Assembly (NCBI GenBank): GCA_023241745.1 | Contig: JALQCY010000009.1 | Location: 48,611-112,610 of the forward strand | DNA: 64,000 bases | From: Isoptericola peretonis | GTDB lineage: Bacteria; Actinomycetota; Actinomycetes; Actinomycetales; Cellulomonadaceae | Direction: 5' to 3' | In this document: positions 58,255 to 64,000 of the stretch, in pieces | Layout: every line of letters begins with the position of its first letter | Position numbering within the stretch: the stretch's first letter is position 1 | The notes under the pieces: model-generated | Databases searched by the model: none | Told to the model about the DNA's origin: nothing | Seen by the model: the letters and a program-made list of their open reading frames with translations, nothing else | Made by a program: the position numbers and the translations under genes

Positions 58255-59580
58255 ATGGAGCTCACCAGACGGCAGCTGCTCGCCCTGCTGGGCGCAGGCG
58301 GCGCGGCCGCCGCCACCGGCGTGGGACTGGCCGGCTGCGCGCGCGACGTCGCCGCCGTCGACGTCGGGGCCCCCGGCTTCGGGGACGGCGCCCGCGGCAC
58401 GGTCGAGATGTGGTGCCGCTCGGACACGGTCAACGGGGTCCGCGCCGTCGTGGACGCCTTCCACGCGGCGCAGGACCGCGTCCGGGTCGAGCTGACGCCG
58501 ATCCAGAACGGCCAGTACGTCACCAAGGTCGCCACCGCGATCCGCGGCGGGCGGGTTCCCGACGTGATCGACATCGACGACATCTACTCGACGATGTTCG
58601 CGTTCCGCGACGTCTTCACCGACCTCACGCCCCTCGTCGAGGACCTCGCCCTCGGCGACGCGCTCAGCCCGGGCCACCTGGCCCTGGCCACCAAGGACGG
58701 GCGCCACTACGGCGTCCCGTTCCTGGGCGACTTCTCCGTCCTGTTCTGCAACACCGAGCTGTTCGACACCGCGGGGCTCGACGTCGACGAGCACACCGCG
58801 AGCTTCGACGGCATCCTCGAGGCCGCCCGCGCGATCGCCGCGCTCGACGACGACACGTACGGCTGGTCGTTCCCGGGCAACGCCTCCGGGGCGCTCGGGT
58901 TCACCGTGCAGCCGCACGTGTGGGCCACGGGCACCGACCTCATCTCCGGGGAGATCGGCGACCAGCGCGGCAACGTGGCCGGCAACGAGGCCCTGCGCCG
59001 CACGCTGGACCTCGAGCGCACGCTGTGGGACGAGGCGCTGGTGCCACCCGGCTGCTTCGCGGACGACGCGTCCCGCTGGTCGGCCGACTACGTCGCGGGG
59101 CGGCTGGGCATGTTCCCCGGCGGGTACGGCGTGGTGGCGCCCAACGCGTCCCCCGAGCTGCTGGAGCGCAGCCGCGTGGTGCTGCTGCCCGGCCCCGACG
59201 GCGGCGGGGCGTTCTTCGACGGCGGCGACAACCTCTGCATGCCGGCCGGCGGGAAGAACCCGGAGGCCGCGACGGAGTTCGTGCGCTTCGCGGTCGCGCT
59301 CGAGCAGCAGGCGCGGATGCCCGAGGGCTTCTACTCGCCGATCCGGTCCGACGTCGTGACGCCGGGCTTCGCGGCCGACCACCCGCTCGTGACGCCGCCG
59401 CTCGAGTCCCTCGGCTCCGGCTACGCCCCCACCACGCTCGCCTACAACCTCATCTACAACCAGCAGGACGGGCCCTGGCTTCGCATGTTCCGCCGGGCCG
59501 TCTTCGACGGGGAGGTCGATGCCGCCATGGACGAGGCCCAGACCACGTACGACCGCATCCTGCGGCAGGCGCAGGCATGA
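58255..59580 (+). CDS. Sugar ABC transporter substrate-binding lipoprotein
   Basis: The 441-residue protein begins LTRRQLLALLGAGGAAAATG with lipobox LAGC (Cys28), so is lipidated; the twin Arg suggests Tat export. The body is of solute-binding family 1: VEMWCRSDTVNGVRAVVDAF, VATAIRGGRVPDVIDID, GKNPEAATEFVRFAVALEQQ. It delivers oligosaccharides to the permeases that follow. ATG 58255 has gaggaggag. The stop overlaps the next ATG (ATGA). Confidence 0.95.
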   Translation: MELTRRQLLALLGAGGAAAATGVGLAGCARDVAAVDVGAPGFGDGARGTVEMWCRSDTVNGVRAVVDAFHAAQDRVRVELTPIQNGQYVTKVATAIRGGRVPDVIDIDDIYSTMFAFRDVFTDLTPLVEDLALGDALSPGHLALATKDGRHYGVPFLGDFSVLFCNTELFDTAGLDVDEHTASFDGILEAARAIAALDDDTYGWSFPGNASGALGFTVQPHVWATGTDLISGEIGDQRGNVAGNEALRRTLDLERTLWDEALVPPGCFADDASRWSADYVAGRLGMFPGGYGVVAPNASPELLERSRVVLLPGPDGGGAFFDGGDNLCMPAGGKNPEAATEFVRFAVALEQQARMPEGFYSPIRSDVVTPGFAADHPLVTPPLESLGSGYAPTTLAYNLIYNQQDGPWLRMFRRAVFDGEVDAAMDEAQTTYDRILRQAQA

Positions 59581-60530
59581 GCGCGCCGGCCGTCACGAGG
59601 ACCGTCGACGCCTCGGCAGGACCCGCCCGCACGGCGCCGCGGCGAACCGCCCGGCGTCACGGCACCCTCACGCACCCCGCCCGCACCGGCCTGTTGCTCG
59701 TCGCGCCGGCCGTCGCGTTCGTCGTCGTGTTCGTGCTGGTGCCGCTCGTCTCCGCCGTCGGGATCTCGTTCACCAACCTCCCGCTCATCGGGTCGTGGCG
59801 GTTCATCGGCCTGGAGAACTACGCGTCGGTGCTCACCGACCCCGCGTTCTGGCGGGCCGTCGGGTACACGCTGCTGTACACGGCGATCGTCACGCTGCCG
59901 ATCCTCGCGCTGGGCTACGCGCTGGCGGTGGTCGTGCGGTCCAACCGCCGCGGAGCGACCGTGCTGCGCACGATCTTCTTCGTCCCGTACGTCATCGGCC
60001 TGACCACGCTGAGCTTCCTCATGCTGCTCGAGGCGCAGCCCGACAGCGGCATGGTGAACGTCGTCCTGCGCGGCCTCGGCCTCACCGACGGCACGACGGC
60101 GTGGCTCGTGGACGGGCCGCTCGCCACGGCGCTGCTGTGCGTCATGGTGATCTGGGCGGTCTCCGGCCTCACGATGGTGCTGCTCATGTCCGGGATGCAG
60201 GGCATCCCGCGCGAGGTCTACGAGTCGGCCGAGCTGGACGGGGCCACGTGGTGGGTCCGGGAGCGCTCGATCACGATGCCGATGCTGCGGCGCACCATCG
60301 CCATGACCGTCGTGCTGTCGGTCATCGGGTCGCTGCTCGCGTTCACGCAGTTCTACATCCTGACCCAGGGCGGCCCCGGCTCGGACACCACCACCGTGGT
60401 GATGGCGATCTACCGGCGGGCGTTCGTGCAGCTGCAGCTGGGGGCGGCGACGGCGATGTCGCTGGTCCTGGTCGTCATCACCGGACTGGTCACCGCGGCG
60501 CAGTTCTGGCTGCTGCGGGAGAGGAGCTGA
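59577..60530 (+). CDS. Sugar ABC permease (MalF-like)
   Basis: The 317-residue permease has an N-terminal basic stretch, six membrane helices and the cytosolic EAA loop YESAELDGATWWVRERSITM, cited as YESAELDGATWW and RERSITMPML. VGISFTNLPLIGSWRFIGLE and FTQFYILTQGGPGSDTTTVV are typical of carbohydrate-uptake-1 permeases. It pairs with the next gene; one base separates the stop from its ATG. Confidence 0.95.
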   Translation: MSAPAVTRTVDASAGPARTAPRRTARRHGTLTHPARTGLLLVAPAVAFVVVFVLVPLVSAVGISFTNLPLIGSWRFIGLENYASVLTDPAFWRAVGYTLLYTAIVTLPILALGYALAVVVRSNRRGATVLRTIFFVPYVIGLTTLSFLMLLEAQPDSGMVNVVLRGLGLTDGTTAWLVDGPLATALLCVMVIWAVSGLTMVLLMSGMQGIPREVYESAELDGATWWVRERSITMPMLRRTIAMTVVLSVIGSLLAFTQFYILTQGGPGSDTTTVVMAIYRRAFVQLQLGAATAMSLVLVVITGLVTAAQFWLLRERS

Positions 60531-60531
60531 C

Positions 60532-61398
60532 ATGGCCGCCACCCTCACCGCGCCCGCGGGGCCGGAGCGGGACACCCGCGTCCGCCGCACGCTGTACGTC
60601 GTCGGCGGGGTCCTGGCCGCCCTGGTCTTCCTGGTGCCGCTCCTGCTGGCGCTGGTCCGCTCGGGCCAGCCGGGCGACGTCGTCGTCGCCGCGCCGGACG
60701 GGCGTTTCCTCGACCTGTCGTGGGTCAACTTCCGGGCGATCCTCGACCAGCCGGAGATCTGGCGCGGCATCGTGAACTCGGTGGTCGTGTCGGTGTCGAC
60801 GGCGGTGCTCACGGCGTTCCTGGCGACGCTCGCGGGCTACGGCTTCGCCAAGTTCGGCTTCCGCGGCCGCGGTGTGCTGTTCGGTCTGGTCCTCGTGACG
60901 CTGATGGTCCCGTTCCAGGCGATCCTCACCCCGCTGTACCTGCAGATGAACGCGATGCGGCTCACCGACAGCCTGCTGGGCCTGGTGCTCTTCTACACCA
61001 CCGTGAACCTGCCGTTCTGCGTGTTCGTCATGCGCAACGCCTTCGAGGCGGTACCCGGCGAGATCGAGGACTCGGCGCACGTCGACGGCGCGGGCACTGC
61101 CCGCCTGATCGGTTCGGTGCTGCGGCCGCTCGTGCTGCCCGGCGCGGCGACCGCGGCGCTGTACGCGTTCCTCGCGTCCTGGACCGAGTTCCTCGGCGCG
61201 CTGACCTTCCTCACCGACTCGTCGCTCTACACGCTGCCCGTGTCGCTGGTGAACCTGCAGCAGGGCGCCTACGGCCAGGTCGACTTCGGTCTCCTGGCCG
61301 CCGGGTCCGTGGTCGCGATGATCCCGTGCGTCGTGCTGTACGTGGCGCTGCAGCGGTTCTACGTGGCGGGGCTGGCGTCGGGGTCGGTCAAGGGCTGA
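60532..61398 (+). CDS. Sugar ABC permease (MalG-like)
   Basis: The 288-residue permease has six membrane helices and the EAA loop [20 protein letters not shown] with [43 protein letters not shown] and [17 protein letters not shown] are standard. No ATPase gene follows, so the importer probably uses a shared MsiK-type ATPase encoded elsewhere, as in many actinobacterial sugar importers. The purL promoter starts 42 bases after the stop. Confidence 0.95.
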   Translation: MAATLTAPAGPERDTRVRRTLYVVGGVLAALVFLVPLLLALVRSGQPGDVVVAAPDGRFLDLSWVNFRAILDQPEIWRGIVNSVVVSVSTAVLTAFLATLAGYGFAKFGFRGRGVLFGLVLVTLMVPFQAILTPLYLQMNAMRLTDSLLGLVLFYTTVNLPFCVFVMRNAFEAVPGEIEDSAHVDGAGTARLIGSVLRPLVLPGAATAALYAFLASWTEFLGALTFLTDSSLYTLPVSLVNLQQGAYGQVDFGLLAAGSVVAMIPCVVLYVALQRFYVAGLASGSVKG

Positions 61399-61440
61399 GG
61401 GGGCGGTCGGGCTGCCGTCGGGAGCGCGGCCCGGCGCCGG

Positions 61441-61559
61441 TAGACTGGCCGAGCGCCGAGTGGCGCCCCCGCCCGGACCGACGCCGGATACCGGCACCCT
61501 CGCGGTGCGGTGATCACCCGGTCCGATGCCCGAGTACTCGCGCGACCCGAGGGAAGTTG
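61441..61559 (+). promoter_or_regulatory. purL promoter and structured leader
   Basis: GGTAGACT (-10 TAGACT, 61441-61446) equals the purS -10. The leader of about 110 bases can fold with cggaccg (61476-61482) against cggtccg (61519-61525), enclosing gccggataccggc (61485-61497). The palindrome cgagtactcg (61531-61540) follows, and the Shine-Dalgarno gaggga is near 61549. I cannot assign it to a known RNA family. Confidence 0.45.
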
Positions 61560-63908
61560 ATGACCGCCGCTGCCGAGAGCGCCGAAGCCGTGTCCGCCCG
61601 CCCGCAGCTCGACACGGTCGAGCTCGCCGCGTCCACGCCCGACGAGGCCCAGCCGTTCGCGGAGCTCGGCCTCAAGCCGGACGAGTACCAGCGCATCCGC
61701 GACCTGCTCGGGCGCCGCCCGACCGCCGCCGAGCTGGCCATGTACTCCGTGATGTGGTCCGAGCACTGCTCGTACAAGTCCTCCAAGGTGCACCTCAAGA
61801 AGTTCGGTGACCGCGTCACCGACGAGATGAAGAAGCACCTGCTCGTCGGCATCGGCGAGAACGCCGGCGTCGTGGACGTCGGCGACGGCTGGGCGGTGAC
61901 CTTCAAGGTCGAGTCGCACAACCACCCGTCCTTCGTGGAGCCGTACCAGGGCGCCGCGACCGGCGTCGGCGGCATCGTCCGCGACATCATCTCGATGGGC
62001 GCGCGCCCCGTGGCGGTCATGGACCAGCTGCGCTTCGGCGCCGTCGACCACCCCGACACCGCCCGCGTGGTGCACGGCGTGGTGAGCGGCGTCGGCGGCT
62101 ACGGCAACTCGCTGGGCCTGCCGAACATCGGCGGCGAGCTCGTCTTCGACGCGTCGTACCAGGGCAACCCGCTGGTCAACGCGCTCTGCCTCGGCGTGCT
62201 GCGGCACGAGGACATCCACCTCGCCAACGCGTCCGGCGTCGGCAACAAGGTGGTGCTCTTCGGCGCCCGCACCGGCGGCGACGGCATCGGCGGCGCCTCC
62301 ATCCTCGCGTCCGAGACGTTCGAGGACGGCGTGCCGGCCAAGCGACCGAGCGTGCAGGTGGGCGACCCCTTCATGGAGAAGGTGCTCATCGAGTGCTGCC
62401 TCGAGCTCTACGCCGCCCAGGTGGTGGAGGGCATCCAGGACCTCGGCGCCGCGGGCATCTCCTGCGCCACGAGCGAGCTCGCCTCGAACGGCGACGGCGG
62501 CATGCACGTCTGGCTCGACGACGTGCTGCTGCGCGACCCCAGCCTCAACGCCGGCGAGATCCTCATGTCGGAGTCGCAGGAGCGCATGATGGCGGTGGTC
62601 ACGCCCGAGAAGCTCGACGAGTTCCTCGCGATCACCGGCAAGTGGGACGTCGAGACCGCCGTCATCGGCGAGGTCAACGACTCCGGCCGTCTCACGATCG
62701 ACCACCACGGCCAGCGGATCGTGGACGTCGACCCGCGGACGGTCGCGCACGAGGGCCCGGTCTACGAGCGCCCCTACGAGCGCCCGGCGTGGCAGGACGG
62801 CCTGCAGGCCGACACCACCGTGGCCGCGGGCCTGGCGCGACCGGAGTCGGCCGACGGGCTGCGCGCGACCGCGCTGCGGCTGCTCGCGTCGCCGAACCTG
62901 GCCTCCAAGGCGTGGGTCACGAACCAGTACGACCGCTTCGTGCAGGGCAACACGGCGCTCGCCCAGCCCGACGACGGAGGCGTGGTCCGCGTCGACGAGG
63001 CCACGGGCCGTGGCGTCGCCCTCGCCACGGACGCGAACGGCCGCTACGGCAAACTCGACCCCCGCACGGGCGCGCAGCTCGCGCTCGCGGAGGCGTACCG
63101 CAACGTGGCCACGGCCGGCGCGACGCCGCTCGCCGTCACGGACTGCCTCAACTTCGGCTCGCCCGAGCACCCGGACTCGATGTGGCAGCTCGTCGAGGCG
63201 ATCGAGGGCCTCGCGGACGCCTGCCAGGAGCTGGGCGTGCCGGTGACCGGCGGCAACGTGTCGCTCTACAACGGCACGGGCGAGCCCGGCCAGATCGACT
63301 CGTCGATCCACCCGACCCCGGTGGTCGGCGTCCTCGGCGTGATCGACGACGTGCGCACCGCGGTGCCGTCCGGCTGGCGCGCCGAGGGCCTGTCGATCCT
63401 GCTGCTGGGCCGCACGGCCGACGAGCTCGACGGGTCCGCGTGGGCCGACGTCGAGCACGGCCACCTCGGCGGGCTTCCGCCGCGCGTGGACCTGGCCGCC
63501 GAGAAGGCGCTCGCGTCCGCGCTGGTCGAGGCCCGTGAGCAGGGCCTCGTCGCGGCCGCGCATGACCTGTCCGAGGGCGGCCTCGTGCAGGCGCTGCTCG
63601 AGGCGTCGCTGCGCTACGGCGTCGGCGCGGACGTGGCGCTCGACGGCGTGAGCGGCCGCGACGGCGTCACGCCGTTCGCCGCGCTGTTCAGCGAGACGAC
63701 CGCCCGCGCCCTGGTGGCCGTGGACCCCGAGCACGAGTCGGAGCTGGTCTCGGTGGCCGAGGCCGCCGGCGTCCCGGTGCTCCGGCTGGGCCACACCGGC
63801 GGCGACGCGCTCGTCGTCGCGGGCGGCTTCGACGGCGAGACGTTCACGGTCCCGCTCGCCGAGGCCCGCGAGGCCCACGAGGGCACGCTGCCGCGCATCT
63901 TCGGCTGA
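61560..63908 (+). CDS. purL: Phosphoribosylformylglycinamidine synthase, PurL subunit
   Basis: The 782-residue synthase subunit converts FGAR to FGAM with ATP and the ammonia made by PurQ. Motifs: [82 protein letters not shown] and [20 protein letters not shown]. It is the small PurL type that needs separate PurS and PurQ, both present at 7.1-8.2 kb. Separation from purSQ by 53 kb is unusual for actinobacteria, where they are often close. ATG 61560 is preceded by gaggga. Confidence 0.98.
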   Translation: MTAAAESAEAVSARPQLDTVELAASTPDEAQPFAELGLKPDEYQRIRDLLGRRPTAAELAMYSVMWSEHCSYKSSKVHLKKFGDRVTDEMKKHLLVGIGENAGVVDVGDGWAVTFKVESHNHPSFVEPYQGAATGVGGIVRDIISMGARPVAVMDQLRFGAVDHPDTARVVHGVVSGVGGYGNSLGLPNIGGELVFDASYQGNPLVNALCLGVLRHEDIHLANASGVGNKVVLFGARTGGDGIGGASILASETFEDGVPAKRPSVQVGDPFMEKVLIECCLELYAAQVVEGIQDLGAAGISCATSELASNGDGGMHVWLDDVLLRDPSLNAGEILMSESQERMMAVVTPEKLDEFLAITGKWDVETAVIGEVNDSGRLTIDHHGQRIVDVDPRTVAHEGPVYERPYERPAWQDGLQADTTVAAGLARPESADGLRATALRLLASPNLASKAWVTNQYDRFVQGNTALAQPDDGGVVRVDEATGRGVALATDANGRYGKLDPRTGAQLALAEAYRNVATAGATPLAVTDCLNFGSPEHPDSMWQLVEAIEGLADACQELGVPVTGGNVSLYNGTGEPGQIDSSIHPTPVVGVLGVIDDVRTAVPSGWRAEGLSILLLGRTADELDGSAWADVEHGHLGGLPPRVDLAAEKALASALVEAREQGLVAAAHDLSEGGLVQALLEASLRYGVGADVALDGVSGRDGVTPFAALFSETTARALVAVDPEHESELVSVAEAAGVPVLRLGHTGGDALVVAGGFDGETFTVPLAEAREAHEGTLPRIFG

Positions 63909-63915
63909 CCGTGAC

Positions 63916-63972
63916 GCCGAGATAGAGAAGCGAGAATGCCGAGATAGAGAAGCGAGACCGCGAGATAGAGAG
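63916..63972. repeat. Tandem 22-base intergenic repeat
   Basis: gccgagatagagaagcgaga occurs at 63916-63935 and 63938-63957, and a truncated third copy cgagatagagag is at 63961-63972, where it merges with a hairpin. It starts 7 bases after purL. Confidence 0.8.
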
Positions 63973-64000
63973 GGACGGACCGCCCGCGCGGTCCGTCCCT
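63971..64000. terminator. purL terminator hairpin, cut by the window end
   Basis: agggacggaccgc (63971-63983) pairs perfectly with 63988-64000 around CCGC. By analogy with 53131-53192 the stem should continue beyond the window with ctctatctcggc. Confidence 0.8.

Noticed and set aside
61441-61559. A purine riboswitch before purL
   Set aside because: No guanine or adenine aptamer core strings are seen; only simple hairpins are visible, so it is left as an unassigned leader.
63916-63972. Tandem repeats as a CRISPR array
   Set aside because: The spacing between copies is only two to three bases, with no spacers and no cas genes. It is a terminator-associated repeat.

Overview
The window is one stretch of very GC-rich (low-70s percent by eye) actinobacterial chromosome. 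GTG starts, TANNNT -10 boxes, leaderless genes, F420/LLM-type oxidoreductases, a RecBCD operon, a SAM-IV riboswitch and the purS/purQ/purL split all fit Actinobacteria. Gene content (GH127 arabinofuranosidase, sugar ABC system without its own ATPase) suggests a plant-polysaccharide degrader of the Micrococcales, for example Cellulomonadaceae or Promicromonosporaceae. That placement is inference. I see no insertion sequence, prophage, CRISPR array, tRNA or rRNA.

Layout. 0-9 kb: the tail of an anti-sigma kinase and a STAS antagonist, then purine biosynthesis (purA, purD, purC, purS-purQ) with small unrelated genes between. 9-12 kb: a VOC protein, two LLM oxidoreductases and a metallo-beta-lactamase hydrolase, all leftward. 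12-21 kb: a leftward recC-recB-recD operon whose genes overlap by 4 bases. 21-29 kb: a TetR regulator with a UvrA-like ATPase lacking the UvrB-binding domain, then an ABC exporter with a two-component system and a membrane-protein gene broken by an in-frame TGA. 29-34 kb: secreted M14 carboxypeptidase, TetR/DUF1304/reductase, methyltransferase. 34-38 kb: sulfur/methionine locus. 38-45 kb: imine-reductase-like gene with MerR activator, amidase, POT transporter plus CocE/NonD hydrolase. 45-53 kb: a fatty-acid beta-oxidation island (MaoC, FabG4-like, FadA2-like, TetR, acyl-CoA oxidase). 53-55 kb: small membrane and DUF genes. 55-61 kb: LacI, GH127 and sugar ABC transporter. 61.5 kb to the end: purL.

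The most striking region is 35.77-36.22 kb. One divergent intergenic region carries two structurally unrelated SAM-sensing RNAs: an S-box (SAM-I) on the minus strand in front of rhodanese-metZ, and a SAM-IV aptamer on the plus strand in front of a class V aminotransferase/cysteine-desulfurase-like gene. A single metabolite would therefore control both arms of a sulfur-assimilation divergon through two RNA folds. The S-box closing stem overlaps the Shine-Dalgarno sequence, so that arm looks translational.

Other themes: many genes start 6-8 bases after a -10 hexamer (leaderless); most operons end in long perfect hairpins without U-tracts, some sharing sequence tags; and the beta-oxidation island has the enzyme types of the eukaryotic peroxisomal pathway (oxidase, hot-dog hydratase, SDR dehydrogenase, thiolase).
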